A stretch of DNA of 64,000 nucleotides, taken from Prochlorococcus marinus XMU1406. GTDB taxonomy: Bacteria > Cyanobacteriota > Cyanobacteriia > PCC-6307 > Cyanobiaceae. Position numbers and translations under genes: made by a program. Positions 17,691 to 27,233 of this stretch are shown piece after piece. The stretch's first letter is position 1; each line of letters opens with the position of its first letter. The notes under the pieces are model-generated. The model was not told where the DNA came from. It worked only from the letters and a program-made list of their open reading frames with translations, and did no database searches. The stretch lies in NCBI RefSeq assembly GCF_017696055.1, contig NZ_JAAORG010000003.1, positions 186,001 to 250,000 of the forward strand, given 5' to 3'.

Positions 17691-19724
17691 GTGATTCATC
17701 TCAATAAAGGTAACCCATTTCCTTTAGGGAGTTCTCTAACTTCACAAGGGGTTAATTTTTCCTTAATAGCCACAAATGCAGAATATGTAGAAATCTTACT
17801 GTTTGAGAAAGAGGACTCTATTTCCCCAAAAAGCATATTCAAATTAGATCAGACTCATAATAAGGGTCCTTACTGGCATGCGGAAATAAAAAATCTATAT
17901 GAAGGTTGTATTTATGCTTTTAGAGTGAAACAAAAAAATAATGAAATTAATAATAACTATGAAAAAAAAGTATTACTTGATCCATGTTCAAGGGGTATTA
18001 CCGGATGGGAAAGTTATAAAAGAGAAAATGCATTAAATACGCAAGAAAACACTAATTCTTGTCTTAAAAGTGTTGTTTGCGATAGAAAATTATTTAATTT
18101 TAAGGATTATCCAAGACCGAAACATTCTTGGGAAGAAACAATTATTTATGAACTCCATATCAAAGCTTTCACTGAAACAACTGATAAAGATGAAAGTTGT
18201 TTTAAGAAATTTTTAAAAAAAATTCCGTATCTCAAAGAACTGGGTATAACAACAATTGAATTACTTCCAATTTTTTGTTTTGATCCTAATGATGCCCCAA
18301 ATGGTCTAAAAAATTTTTGGGGTTATAGTCCAATTAATTGGTTTACTCCACATTTTGAATATCTTTCGAATGAATCAGCTGAAAAGAATAGAGAGGAATT
18401 TAGAAGATTTGTAGAGGAATGTCATAAATCAGAAATTGAAGTCATCTTAGATGTTGTATACAATCACACTTCCGAAGGTGATTCAAAAGGACCAGCAATA
18501 TCCTGGAAAGGTATAGATGAAAATCTTTATTACTTTATTGGAAAAGATAAAAATTATCAGGACGTCTCCGGATGTGGTAATACTATTGCAGCAAACAGAG
18601 GATTAGTTAGAAAACTAATAATTGAATCATTAAAATGTTGGGCGAGTGAATTAGGAGTTGATGGTTTTAGATTTGATTTAGGAATTGCCCTATCAAGAGG
18701 AGAAAATCTTTCACCGCTTGATAATCCTCCAATTTTTGAAGATATAGAATGTGAACCAGAACTTATCGATATCAAGTTCATAAGTGAGCCATGGGATTGT
18801 GGTGGTTTATATAAATTAGGTGATTTCCCATCTAAGAATACTTTCACTTGGAATGGTCATTTTAGAGATGACTTGAGGAGATTTTGGAAGGGGGATAAAG
18901 ATACAGCTTGGAATATGAGCGATAAAATAAAAGGTACTCCATCTATTTATAAAGAAGATAATATTTTCCCAAAATCAATAAACTTTATTACTTCACATGA
19001 TGGATTCACTCTAAAAGATTTAGTAACTTTCAATAGAAAACATAATTTTGCCAATAGAGAACAAAACAGAGATGGTGATAACCATAACAATTCTTGGAAT
19101 CATGGTACAGAGGGACCAACTACAAACTTATTAATTAATGATTTAAGAAAAAGACAACAAAAAAATCTTATTCTTAGTTTACTTATCTCTAAAGGTGTTC
19201 CAATGATACTTATGGGTGATGAGATAGGAAGATCACAAGGCGGTAACAATAATTCTTGGTGCCAAAATAATTTATTGGGTTGGATGAATTGGGAACATGG
19301 TCAACAAGATTTGGAATTATTAGAATATTTTAAATACGTTATAAAAATCCGAAAAAAACTTATAAACATTTTTAATCCATCATTCTTCCCTAATAATCAA
19401 ACCAATGAAAATATGCCAACATATCATTGGCATGGAACAAAGTTAGATAGCCCCGATTGGAGTAGTTGGTCTCACACAGTTGCCTTTAGCATTAACAAAG
19501 GCATCACTAACCCGCTGGTCTGGATAGGTTTAAATGCATATTCAAAAAGAATCGATTTCCCTTTGCCGAAATGTAAATATAATTGGTTAAAAGTTATTGA
19601 TACTAGCATGTCTGAGATTTTTGAACCCTTAACTATTAATGAAAAATCTGTTTCAATAAAGAGCAGAAGCTCTTTATTAATAATTTCAGAAGAAGTATTT
19701 GGTGCAAAAAATAATTTACTCTAA
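17691..19724 (+). CDS. glgX: Glycogen debranching enzyme / isoamylase (GH13)
   Basis: A 677-residue GlgX/TreX-type enzyme that hydrolyses alpha-1,6 branches of glycogen. Domains in order: N-terminal CBM48-like beta domain (GNPFPLGSSLTSQGVNFSL), then a GH13 barrel with DVVYNHT (region I), DGFRFDLGIAL carrying the catalytic Asp nucleophile, ISEPWD with the acid/base Glu, and FITSHDGFTL with the third acidic residue; a C-terminal beta domain follows. The start is GTG at 17691. Its role is mobilising stored carbon at night. tRNA-Gly lies on the opposite strand right after it. Confidence 0.93.
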   Translation: MIHLNKGNPFPLGSSLTSQGVNFSLIATNAEYVEILLFEKEDSISPKSIFKLDQTHNKGPYWHAEIKNLYEGCIYAFRVKQKNNEINNNYEKKVLLDPCSRGITGWESYKRENALNTQENTNSCLKSVVCDRKLFNFKDYPRPKHSWEETIIYELHIKAFTETTDKDESCFKKFLKKIPYLKELGITTIELLPIFCFDPNDAPNGLKNFWGYSPINWFTPHFEYLSNESAEKNREEFRRFVEECHKSEIEVILDVVYNHTSEGDSKGPAISWKGIDENLYYFIGKDKNYQDVSGCGNTIAANRGLVRKLIIESLKCWASELGVDGFRFDLGIALSRGENLSPLDNPPIFEDIECEPELIDIKFISEPWDCGGLYKLGDFPSKNTFTWNGHFRDDLRRFWKGDKDTAWNMSDKIKGTPSIYKEDNIFPKSINFITSHDGFTLKDLVTFNRKHNFANREQNRDGDNHNNSWNHGTEGPTTNLLINDLRKRQQKNLILSLLISKGVPMILMGDEIGRSQGGNNNSWCQNNLLGWMNWEHGQQDLELLEYFKYVIKIRKKLINIFNPSFFPNNQTNENMPTYHWHGTKLDSPDWSSWSHTVAFSINKGITNPLVWIGLNAYSKRIDFPLPKCKYNWLKVIDTSMSEIFEPLTINEKSVSIKSRSSLLIISEEVFGAKNNLL

Positions 19725-19725
19725 A

Positions 19726-19796
19726 AGCGGGCGGCGGGAATCGAACCCGCATCTTCAGCTTGGAAGGCTGAGGTTTTACCACTAAACCACGCCCGC
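19726..19796 (-). tRNA. tRNA-Gly (TCC)
   Basis: On the minus strand a complete 71-nt cloverleaf: acceptor GCGGGCG with CGCCCGC and discriminator T, D loop with AGTGGTA, anticodon stem TCAGC/GCTGA around CTTCCAA (anticodon TCC), and T arm GCGGG-TTCGATT-CCCGC. CCA is not encoded. It sits one base after the glgX stop on the opposite strand. Confidence 0.97.
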
Positions 19797-19857
19797 ATTA
19801 AGTAATAGAATTACCTTTGCAATAATACATTATCAAACAATCAACAAAGTAAAAAGA

Positions 19858-21255
19858 TTGGAAAATTCACACTCGAAAAAAAATATTACTAAATCAACAA
19901 CAAGATTAATGTTCTCTTATGGGCTAGGAGATGCAGGTACAGGTTTAGTCGCTACGCAATTTGGTTTTTTTCTGTTCAAATTCTTTATTTCTGCTGGTTT
20001 ACCAGTAATAATTGCAGGTTCATTATTGATGTTAATAAAGATATGGGATGCAGTAAATGATCCGTTAATTGGATGGTTAAGTGATCGTACTAAATCAAGA
20101 TGGGGGCCTAGAATCCCTTGGATGGTAGCAGCATCTGTTCCTCTTGGTTTCTCTTTAGCTGCGATATGGTGGACACCCACTGGTTCCGTGCTTACCAAGA
20201 CTATTTACTATGCCATAATTTCTATAATCGTAATGACTGCTTATACAAGTATTAATCTTCCTTTCGCGGCTCTATCTACTGAAATTTCTGAAAAAACAGC
20301 AATAAGAACAAGACTAAACGCATCTAGATTTACCGGCTCAATTATTGCAGGACTAACTGGTTTGATAATTGCTGGAGTTGTATTGGGTTCTGAAGGATCA
20401 GCAAATAATGAATATTTTTTAATGGGTAAAATAAGCGGATGTATTGCAGTTGCTGCGACATTAATTTCTTGTTGGGGATTGGCTCCATTCGCAAAAAAAG
20501 CAAGAAGGCCTTCAGGAAAAGTTGAAGCCATAACACTTCAATTCAAAAGGATCTTCAGAAATAAAAAATTTCTAAAAGTTATTACTCTTTATATTCTTCT
20601 CTGGTGCGCCTTACAATTGATGCAAACAGTAGCGTTAATTTATGTAGAGGATGTACTGAATGTACCAGCATACATTGCGAAGTGGATCCCAATACCTTTC
20701 CAAATTAGCGCTTTAGTGGGTTTACAAATATGGACCAGAGTATCAAATAAATTGAACAGGATTTCAGCTTTAAACTATGGAGCGATTTTGTGGATTATTT
20801 CATGTACGGCCGCTTTATTTTTACCTTCATTATCAAAAATTTCAGGAGTTGGAGATAGTTTATTCCTTAATGCCGGCAACATATTTCTTTTTATTCTTTT
20901 AATTTTCATAATCTGTCTTATTGGCATTGGAGCTTCAACCGCTTTTCTTATCCCTTGGTCACTACTTCCTGATGCAATAGACGAAGACCCAGAGAAACCA
21001 GCAGGATTATATACTGCTTGGATGGTACTTATTCAGAAGATTGGTATCGCTTTTAGTGTTCAATTATTAGGATTTTTATTGTATTTATCTGGTTATCAAT
21101 CATGCTTTGTTGATAAAAATGGTTTAAATATTATTGAACAATGCTACTCAGCACAATTAACTATTAGATTATGTATTGGGTTTATACCCTCAATTTTGGT
21201 AATAATTGGTATTTTAATCATGAGAAAATGGGATCGACAATTAATTACAAACTAA
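19858..21255 (+). CDS. GPH-family (MelB-like) sugar:cation symporter
   Basis: A 465-residue MFS_2-type transporter with about 12 hydrophobic segments. The MelB/GPH signatures are seen: YGLGDAGTGL near residue 21, KIWDAVNDPLIGWLSDRTKSRWGPRIPWM with the cation-site aspartates, and PWSLLPDAIDEDPEKPAGLYTAWM in the second half. Family members import glycosides, pentosides or hexuronides with Na+ or H+. The substrate is unknown; placement after the glycogen debranching gene suggests carbohydrate but proves nothing. The frame starts with TTG at 19858. Confidence 0.88.
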   Translation: MENSHSKKNITKSTTRLMFSYGLGDAGTGLVATQFGFFLFKFFISAGLPVIIAGSLLMLIKIWDAVNDPLIGWLSDRTKSRWGPRIPWMVAASVPLGFSLAAIWWTPTGSVLTKTIYYAIISIIVMTAYTSINLPFAALSTEISEKTAIRTRLNASRFTGSIIAGLTGLIIAGVVLGSEGSANNEYFLMGKISGCIAVAATLISCWGLAPFAKKARRPSGKVEAITLQFKRIFRNKKFLKVITLYILLWCALQLMQTVALIYVEDVLNVPAYIAKWIPIPFQISALVGLQIWTRVSNKLNRISALNYGAILWIISCTAALFLPSLSKISGVGDSLFLNAGNIFLFILLIFIICLIGIGASTAFLIPWSLLPDAIDEDPEKPAGLYTAWMVLIQKIGIAFSVQLLGFLLYLSGYQSCFVDKNGLNIIEQCYSAQLTIRLCIGFIPSILVIIGILIMRKWDRQLITN

Positions 21256-21264
21256 TATAAATAT

Positions 21265-22020
21265 ATGTATTACCCAAATTTTTTCAAAAGACTTCTAAGC
21301 AGCTTAATCATTGGCGGGCAAGCAATTAATTTTATCTTTAAGGGTAAAATTTCCAAAAATGATCTTTTTGATCAACTTATGGAGTCAGGTCCTGGCAGTT
21401 TATTAATTGTATTAATTACAGGAATTGCCGCAGGTACAGTTTTTAATATTCAAGTTGCATCACAACTTACAAGTATGGGGGTTTCAAGTGAAATTGGAGG
21501 TTTATTAGCAGTAGGCATGGCAAGAGAAATGGCTCCTCTTCTAACTGCTACTTTAATGACTGGAAAGGTTGCCACTGCCTATGCTGCTCAACTTGGCACT
21601 ATGAAAGTCACAGAACAAATTGAGGCAATAACCATGTTAAGGACTGAACCAGTCCAATATTTGGTAGTCCCAAGGTTACTATCGATGGTAATAATGTCTC
21701 CAATACAGTGTCTTTTGTTTTTATCAGTAGCTTTATGGAGTGGACAAATTTGGAGCACAGTTTTTTATAAAGTTCCTCCAATAGTTTTTTGGACATCTGT
21801 AAGATCAGGTAATGTGAGTTTAACCAGTACAGACTTAACTTCAATGTTAATAAAATCTGTAGTGTTCGGATTACTTATTTCAATCATTGCTTGTGGATAT
21901 GGACTCACAACTCAAGGAGGTCCAAAAGAAGTTGGAACAAGTACAACAGGTGCAGTTGTAATGACTCTCGTTACTGTATCTTTAATGGATGTATTACTAA
22001 CGCAAATTTTATTTGGATGA
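21265..22020 (+). CDS. MlaE-type ABC transporter permease
   Basis: A 251-residue permease of the MlaE (DUF140) family, with about five membrane segments and the signature GMAREMAPLLTATLMTGKVATAYAAQLGTMKVTEQIEAI. These permeases work with an Mla/Ycf-type ATPase and an MCE substrate-binding protein in lipid transport across the envelope; in cyanobacteria and plastids the homologous TGD system moves lipids. No ATPase or MCE gene is next to it here. It starts 9 bases after the symporter gene and runs into the DUF3119 gene. Confidence 0.9.
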   Translation: MYYPNFFKRLLSSLIIGGQAINFIFKGKISKNDLFDQLMESGPGSLLIVLITGIAAGTVFNIQVASQLTSMGVSSEIGGLLAVGMAREMAPLLTATLMTGKVATAYAAQLGTMKVTEQIEAITMLRTEPVQYLVVPRLLSMVIMSPIQCLLFLSVALWSGQIWSTVFYKVPPIVFWTSVRSGNVSLTSTDLTSMLIKSVVFGLLISIIACGYGLTTQGGPKEVGTSTTGAVVMTLVTVSLMDVLLTQILFG

Positions 22021-22024
22021 TTCT

Positions 22025-22429
22025 ATGTTTAATACTAAATCAAAAAAAGAGGACCCAGTAATAATATCTCCTTCATTTCAGTTGCCAATCATTCTAATAG
22101 TTTTAAGTTTTATGCTTTTGTTTTTGAATATTGGTTCTTTGCCAACAATAGTTTTTGCTTCTTTTAGCTTTTTTTTATTACTGCAGTCATTCACCTTAAG
22201 AATAAAAATAACAAATGATGATTTTATCGTTTTACAATTAGGGAAAGAGATAAGAACTTTTCCATTCAAGAACTGGATATCATGGAAATTCTTTTTCCCT
22301 ATAATCCCAGGTATTTTTTATTTTAGAGAAAAGTCCAGTCCTCATTTATTACCAATTTTATTTAATCCAAAGCAACTAAAAGATGAGCTCATAAAAAAAG
22401 TTGACTCCCTGGAAATTAAAAATTCTTAA
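22025..22429 (+). CDS. DUF3119-family membrane protein
   Basis: A 134-residue cyanobacterial protein with two adjacent hydrophobic helices (about residues 20-55) followed by a soluble domain (FPFKNWISWKFFFPIIPGIFYFREKSSPHLLPILFNPKQLKDEL cannot be quoted whole; key points are the GIFYFRE and LLPILFNP segments) that resembles DUF3119. The ATG at 22025 is preferred over a TTG at 22013 that would overlap the permease stop; with TTG the length is 138. It is probably co-transcribed with the MlaE-type permease. Function unknown. Confidence 0.75.
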   Translation: MFNTKSKKEDPVIISPSFQLPIILIVLSFMLLFLNIGSLPTIVFASFSFFLLLQSFTLRIKITNDDFIVLQLGKEIRTFPFKNWISWKFFFPIIPGIFYFREKSSPHLLPILFNPKQLKDELIKKVDSLEIKNS

Positions 22430-22464
22430 AATTCAGACTTTGCCTAATTATCAAAATTATTTAA

Positions 22465-23475
22465 ATGACCAATACAGAAATTTCCGACAATAATCCTGAA
22501 AAGGAATTAATTATAGATAAGTCAATTTCAGATGATAAAACCAAACAAATTAGTAATAGAAATACAATGCAAAATAAAAAAATTACACCAAAAAAAGACA
22601 AATCAAATAAATCTTTTGATGAAATCTCTAATGAAATTTTTAGAGATCTAGTTATAAAAAAAGACTCTTTAGTAAAAGAAATAAAAGAGTTAGAAACAAA
22701 AAAAAATGAAATAGAAAAAGATATTGAGTCAAATTTTAAAGGACAGTCAGATAATATTGCTAAAAGAGTTAAAGGCTTTCAAGAGTACTTAACTGGAGCT
22801 TTGCAGAATCTTTCACAAAACGTAGAAAAACTTGAATTAGTTTCTCAACCAATAATCGTAAAGCCTTCTCCCCTTGATGAGAAAAAACAAAACAATATCA
22901 CAAATAATGTAGTTAATGTTCCTGCTCTTTCTGAAACATTTAAGCCAGATCAAGAGATTATAAAAAGTTGCTTTTCAAGTTTCATAGAACAACCTGACTT
23001 TTATGCAGAATCTTGGAAATTAAGAAGGAGTCTTGATTCATCAGATATAGAAATTATGGATGATTGGTTCTTCAACATGGGCGGAAGAGGTTCTCTAGAA
23101 AGTAGAGGATCTCGACAAAAAAATGCCTTGTTATCAGCGGGGTTAATATCTATTCTTGGCGAATTATATGGAGATCAGTTTCAGACTCTTATTTTAGCTT
23201 CACAGCCTGAACGACTAGGTGAATGGAGAAGGATTCTTCAAGATTCACTTGGTCTCACAAGGGATGACTTTGGACCTAATAGTGGGATTGTTCTTTTTGA
23301 AAGGCCTGAAGGTGTCATCGAAAGAGCTGATAGATTAGAAGCCAATGAAGAATTGCCATTTATTATCATTGATGCCGCAGAAACCTCTGTTGAAATTCCA
23401 ATACTTCAATTCCCATTATGGGTTGCATTTGCTGGTTCAGATAATGAAATTTACGATGATCTTGAACTAAACTAA
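22465..23475 (+). CDS. DUF3086-family protein with coiled coil
   Basis: A 336-residue cyanobacterial protein. Residues 1-55 are polar and low complexity, residues about 60-130 form a coiled coil rich in Lys and Glu ([20 protein letters not shown]), and residues about 165-336 make the conserved domain ([45 protein letters not shown]), which I match to DUF3086. No catalytic motif is recognised. It starts 36 bases after the DUF3119 gene and ends 5 bases before plsY. Confidence 0.8.
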   Translation: MTNTEISDNNPEKELIIDKSISDDKTKQISNRNTMQNKKITPKKDKSNKSFDEISNEIFRDLVIKKDSLVKEIKELETKKNEIEKDIESNFKGQSDNIAKRVKGFQEYLTGALQNLSQNVEKLELVSQPIIVKPSPLDEKKQNNITNNVVNVPALSETFKPDQEIIKSCFSSFIEQPDFYAESWKLRRSLDSSDIEIMDDWFFNMGGRGSLESRGSRQKNALLSAGLISILGELYGDQFQTLILASQPERLGEWRRILQDSLGLTRDDFGPNSGIVLFERPEGVIERADRLEANEELPFIIIDAAETSVEIPILQFPLWVAFAGSDNEIYDDLELN

Positions 23476-23480
23476 CCTTT

Positions 23481-24074
23481 ATGAATATCTTAATAATTTT
23501 TACAAGTTATCTTTTAGGATCACTTCCAACAGGTTTTTTAATTGGAAAATATCTCAAAAATATAGATCTAAGAACTAAAGGTTCTGGATCTACAGGTGCC
23601 ACAAATGTCTTAAGAAATGTTGGGAAATGGCCAGCACTTTTTGTATTTATCATTGACGTTGGGAAAGGCCTTATTGCAGTAAAAATTGCTCAATATTACA
23701 CAAATCAAGGATTAATAGAGGTAATAGCAGGGATATCCGCTATTTCAGGACATATTTGGCCAATATGGCTTAGAGGTAAAGGAGGGAAAGCTGTTGCGAC
23801 TGGATTAGGTATGTTTTTAGCTCTTTCTTGGAAAGTTGGACTCGCATCTCTTGGCATTTTTTTAATAGTCCTAACAAACACTAAATATGTTTCTTTGTCC
23901 AGTATTTCAGCTGCAATCTTACTTCCTTTTTTTATGTTTTTTTACCTAGGTAAATTAATTCACTCATACTTTTTTATAAGTTTAATTGTGGCATTATTGG
24001 TAATCTGGAAACATAGAACAAACATAACAAGACTAATTAAGGGAGAAGAATCGAAAATTAATCAGAATCAATAG
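23481..24074 (+). CDS. plsY: Glycerol-3-phosphate acyltransferase PlsY
   Basis: A 197-residue integral membrane enzyme that transfers acyl groups from acyl-phosphate to glycerol-3-phosphate, the first step of phospholipid synthesis. Motifs: [33 protein letters not shown], and [21 protein letters not shown], which form the active site; about five membrane segments. Its end overlaps the convergent pyrF end by 17 bases. Confidence 0.95.
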   Translation: MNILIIFTSYLLGSLPTGFLIGKYLKNIDLRTKGSGSTGATNVLRNVGKWPALFVFIIDVGKGLIAVKIAQYYTNQGLIEVIAGISAISGHIWPIWLRGKGGKAVATGLGMFLALSWKVGLASLGIFLIVLTNTKYVSLSSISAAILLPFFMFFYLGKLIHSYFFISLIVALLVIWKHRTNITRLIKGEESKINQNQ

Positions 24075-24789
24075 ATTTAAAAATTTCTATAAGAGCTTTA
24101 TTAGGATCTATAGCTTTTGATATTGATCTGCCAATGACTAACTTAGAAGCGCCATTATCTATAGCTTCATGGGCAGTCATAATTCTATTTTGATCATCTT
24201 TATTGTCAATATTTAATCTGATACCTGGTGTAATAAGTTCAAAATTATCCTTATAAATAGATCTCAACATTTTTACCTCCCAAGGGGAACAAACACATCC
24301 ATCTAATCCGGCATCAAAAGACAACTTTGCAAGTCTCAATACATTTTCTTCAATTGAATTATTTCTATCAAGATCAGTTTGAAAATCTTTAAGAGAAAAG
24401 CTTGTTAAAACAGTAATTCCTACAACAGATGGAGGTTTTACACTAACTGAGTTAGCCCCTTCTAAAGATGCTTTTTTCGAATCCTTAAGAGCTTTTAGAC
24501 CTGCTGAAGCATGAATAGAAATTATATCAATCCCTAATTTTGAAACTTGGAAACATGCTGCACGCATGGTATTTGGAATATCATGAAATTTTAAGTCTAA
24601 AAAAATTTTTTTATTTAAACCTTTTAATATTTCAATAACTCTTGGACCTTCTCTAACAAAAAGCTCTAAACCAACTTTTACCCACTTAATATTAGGACAT
24701 TTTTCCAGAAGTAATTTTGCTTGAATTAAATCTAATCCATCAATTGCCAATATTATTTTATCTTCTGAATTAAATCTGTTATTCATCAA
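24058..24789 (-). CDS. pyrF: Orotidine 5'-phosphate decarboxylase
   Basis: A 243-residue class I OMP decarboxylase, last step of UMP synthesis. It has the catalytic [12 protein letters not shown] motif (Lys and Asp), an ISIHASAG segment and the phosphate-binding [10 protein letters not shown] near the C-terminus. Length is normal. The gene is three bases downstream of tyrS, so they are co-transcribed, and its end overlaps plsY on the other strand. Confidence 0.96.
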   Translation of the reverse strand: MMNNRFNSEDKIILAIDGLDLIQAKLLLEKCPNIKWVKVGLELFVREGPRVIEILKGLNKKIFLDLKFHDIPNTMRAACFQVSKLGIDIISIHASAGLKALKDSKKASLEGANSVSVKPPSVVGITVLTSFSLKDFQTDLDRNNSIEENVLRLAKLSFDAGLDGCVCSPWEVKMLRSIYKDNFELITPGIRLNIDNKDDQNRIMTAHEAIDNGASKLVIGRSISKAIDPNKALIEIFKSIDSD

Positions 24790-24792
24790 TAT

Positions 24793-26031
24793 TCAGTTTT
24801 CAAACCTCTTAATTATTTTTTTTCCAATTTGCAAAATTTTTCCTTCCAAATCATTTTTTGAATTAAAGACTAAATCAGGATTTATTACTTTCTGACTATC
24901 AATTTTTACACCCCCACCTTTAATAGATCTTTTGGATTCGCTGCTAGATTTGAAAAGTTTTAGAGCACTTAACAGATAAAAAAACTTTACTGGGAAAACT
25001 ACTTCTTTTAAAGAAATCTCTGGTATTTCTCCAACTTTTTCTTTATGTCCAAGGAATAATTTTTCGCAGTTTGATTGCGCATTCAATGCTTCTTCAGCCC
25101 CATGGAATAAAGTAGTAACTTCTAAAGCCATTCTTCTCTGTAATTTACGAGGATTTGCGTTTTCAAGAAAACTTAAATCTAATTCAGTAAGTAATTCAAA
25201 ATAGGTAGGTATTATATTATCGGGTACTTTTTCTAATTTTGAATACATTGAAAGAGGATCTTCAGTCAAGCCGACTGTGTTAAATTCAGATTTACTCATC
25301 TTCTTAATTCCATCTAAACCGGTCAAAATTGGTAGCAAAACACCAAATTGAGGGTCTTGTTTAAAATGCCTTTGAAGATCTCTTCCTATTGCAATATTAA
25401 ATTTCTGATCTGTACCTCCAAGCTCAATATCTGATTGAACAACTACTGAATCGTAACCTTGTAATAGTGGATATAAGAATTCATGCAAAGCAATTGGAAC
25501 TTGCGAAGTGTACCTTTTATTAAATTCCTCCTTAGCTAGCATTTGACTAACTGTTGCACTCCCCATTAATTCAATTATCGAATTGAGATTTAATCCTTTT
25601 AACCATTCACTGTTATATCTAATTTCTATTCTATCTTTTGAATCAAAATCTAAAATAGATTCGTTAGCTGGCTTTCCCATCCCTAGTTGGGTTAAGTATG
25701 TTTTTGCATTATCCTTAACTTGTTTTTCCGATAACTGAACTCTTGTTTTGTTTTTTCCGGTTGGGTCCCCAATTTGAGCAGTAAAATCTCCAATGATTAA
25801 AACTGCGATATGTCCATTATCTTGGAATGCCCTAAGTTTTTTAAACAATATGCTGTGACCAAGATGAATATCTGTTCCAGTTGGATCGATCCCGAGTTTA
25901 ACCCTTAATTTTCTATTATTTTTTTTCGCATGATCTATTATCTCCGAAAAGGTTTGATCTGTTCCCTTAATTGGAAAATATTCTTCTATTCCTCTTGAGA
26001 GCCATGATGGCAATATTAAATTATCTGACAT
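24793..26031 (-). CDS. tyrS: Tyrosyl-tRNA synthetase
   Basis: A 412-residue class Ic aminoacyl-tRNA synthetase. The HIGH motif is HLGH in [16 protein letters not shown], the KMSKS motif is GIKKMSKSE, and the C-terminal part ([25 protein letters not shown]) is an S4 RNA-binding domain. It lies 19 bases after the DUF1825 gene on the same strand and three bases before pyrF. Confidence 0.96.
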   Translation of the reverse strand: MSDNLILPSWLSRGIEEYFPIKGTDQTFSEIIDHAKKNNRKLRVKLGIDPTGTDIHLGHSILFKKLRAFQDNGHIAVLIIGDFTAQIGDPTGKNKTRVQLSEKQVKDNAKTYLTQLGMGKPANESILDFDSKDRIEIRYNSEWLKGLNLNSIIELMGSATVSQMLAKEEFNKRYTSQVPIALHEFLYPLLQGYDSVVVQSDIELGGTDQKFNIAIGRDLQRHFKQDPQFGVLLPILTGLDGIKKMSKSEFNTVGLTEDPLSMYSKLEKVPDNIIPTYFELLTELDLSFLENANPRKLQRRMALEVTTLFHGAEEALNAQSNCEKLFLGHKEKVGEIPEISLKEVVFPVKFFYLLSALKLFKSSSESKRSIKGGGVKIDSQKVINPDLVFNSKNDLEGKILQIGKKIIKRFEN

Positions 26032-26050
26032 GAAGCTTTAACATTTAAAT

Positions 26051-26374
26051 TTAAGAAGTTTTATCAAGTTCATCCTTCATTCTTATTAAAGTTTTATTCA
26101 TTTGATCGAACATTTGATCAGGAGTAATCCCAAATTGACTTAACTGTGTCTTTAATTGTTCTACTGTCATTTTTGCTTGAAAATCTTCAGACAATTCAAA
26201 TCTCTTCATAAAAACCTTATAACGATCCATAAGAGATTCCATTTTTTTTATAAACATTTTTTTCCCTTCTCTATCAAATTTTCCATAATCAGAACCAAGT
26301 TTCATAAGTTCTTGGTAATCTGTAAAAAGCTTTTTAGCTTCTTCTTGAACGATGTCTGACTCGAAGAATCCCAT
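26051..26374 (-). CDS. DUF1825-family protein
   Basis: A 107-residue mostly helical, highly charged cyanobacterial protein of unknown function (MGFFESDIVQEEAKKLF at the start, MDRYKVFMKRFELSED in the middle). It has an unusually good ribosome binding site for this genome, GGAGG nine bases before the ATG, and a TATAAT -10 further upstream. The first seven codons are repeated 708 bases upstream (see the entry at 27041). It leads the tyrS-pyrF run. Confidence 0.88.
   Translation of the reverse strand: MGFFESDIVQEEAKKLFTDYQELMKLGSDYGKFDREGKKMFIKKMESLMDRYKVFMKRFELSEDFQAKMTVEQLKTQLSQFGITPDQMFDQMNKTLIRMKDELDKTS
26354..26374. repeat. Direct repeat copy 1: start of the DUF1825 gene
   Basis: The 21 bases encoding MGFFESD match 27062-27082 in the same orientation at 18 of 21 positions. 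The three differences all fall in third codon positions and are synonymous (TTC/TTT twice, GAC/GAT). Confidence 0.8.
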
Positions 26375-26383
26375 GATTATAAT

Positions 26384-26415
26384 CCTCCGTCTAATCTCTG
26401 AGAACTATTATTATA
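26384..26415 (-). promoter_or_regulatory. Promoter -10 and Shine-Dalgarno of the DUF1825-tyrS-pyrF run
   Basis: On the minus strand TATAAT lies at 26410-26415 and GGAGG at 26384-26388, nine bases before the ATG at 26374. Strong Shine-Dalgarno sequences are rare in this window, so this gene may be translated at a high rate (inference). Confidence 0.55.
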
Positions 26416-26422
26416 ACTGACT

Positions 26423-26584
26423 TGATGATTTTGCATCATTGAATAATAAAGTTGGTGCGGTACAACTTTTCTTGTTTTTCAGTTCCTGATACCAAAGGAT
26501 TTGAAGTGAAGTTGCACTCATGTTGTCCTAAACTAATATATTTTACCAATAATTGAAAGGTAGAAAATACTACCTAAATTTTTT
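26423..26584 (+). other. Hairpin-rich intergenic stretch, possible plus-strand small RNA with terminator
   Basis: Between the DUF1825 gene and the next minus-strand gene lie several inverted repeats: TGATG/CATCA (26423-26438), AAGTTG/CAACTT (26449-26468, then a T-rich TTCTTGTTTTT), AGTG/CACT near 26505-26518, and AGGTAG/CTACCT (26558-26575) followed after AAA by six T residues. The last looks like a plus-strand terminator although no plus-strand gene is present. A small RNA is one explanation; operators or chance are others. Confidence 0.3.
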
Positions 26585-26633
26585 AAACACAAAGATTTAT
26601 CTAAATTAATTTCTGAATTAGATTTTAGTTTTT

Positions 26634-27044
26634 TTATCTTCTAATTCCAAGAATTTCTTTTCTAACTAAGGAGTTGCAATTATAATTATCAGGATTTGTA
26701 TCACTCTTGCATGAATATTTAACAAATTGATCCCCTTCAATTTTGTGTATTTCTATGCTCGGACTACCAGATAAAGGTATATATTTTATTTCTTTATTAA
26801 CATTTCCTGTACTATAGACACTCCAATTATATTGCAAACGTGGGTTCCAATATTCAATAAATACACCAGCAGTGACACAAAATCTGCTGGGGAATTCTTT
26901 AGACCCACCTTTGAATTGCGCATTTTCAGAAGTACATTTAAATTTTTGTTGTTGTTTATATTGATCTTCTATACCACTAAATACTTCTTCAGAAAAATTA
27001 AATAATAATAATAAAAATATTATTTTATTTAATCTCAATCTCAT
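26634..27044 (-). CDS. Small secreted orphan protein
   Basis: A 136-residue protein with a signal peptide (MRLRLNKIIFLLLLFNFSEEVFSG) and a mature domain with cysteines in KFKCTSE, SRFCVTAG, KYSCKSD and NYNCNSL, so two disulfides are possible. No family is recognised. Its ATG overlaps by four bases (ATGA) the stop of a 13-codon reading frame that repeats the start of the DUF1825 gene, which suggests coupled translation. Confidence 0.65.
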   Translation of the reverse strand: MRLRLNKIIFLLLLFNFSEEVFSGIEDQYKQQQKFKCTSENAQFKGGSKEFPSRFCVTAGVFIEYWNPRLQYNWSVYSTGNVNKEIKYIPLSGSPSIEIHKIEGDQFVKYSCKSDTNPDNYNCNSLVRKEILGIRR

Positions 27045-27082
27045 TTTAATTCTTTAATTTTATCTGACTCAAAAAATCCCAT
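27041..27082 (-). pseudogene. 13-codon reading frame repeating the DUF1825 N-terminus
   Basis: ATG at 27082 encodes MGFFESDKIKELK then TGA. The first seven residues are identical to those of the DUF1825 protein, with three synonymous base changes. The TGA overlaps the start codon of the secreted-protein gene. It may be the stranded 5' end of a DUF1825 gene copy, a repeat made by an insertion of about 700 bases, or a small leader peptide. Confidence 0.6.
27062..27082. repeat. Direct repeat copy 2 of the DUF1825 gene start
   Basis: It pairs with 26354-26374 (18 of 21 identical, same orientation, offset 708 bases). The flanks on both sides do not align, so the similarity is confined to the coding heptapeptide. 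Confidence 0.8.
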
Positions 27083-27233
27083 TTCTATTTTTTTACTTCG
27101 CAAGATTAAGGCTCAATTACAAGATAACAAGAATCTTTTAAATTGATTAGAACATTAATAAATTTTAGTTTATAAATAATTCTTTGATTTATATTTTTTC
27201 AGAATTAAATTTAGTAGAGATGTTTCATAAATA

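Noticed and set aside
19726-19796. tRNA-Gly as an integration site for a mobile island
   Set aside because: I looked for repeated tRNA 3' ends and integrase genes near each of the three tRNAs and saw none; flanking genes are ordinary core genes.
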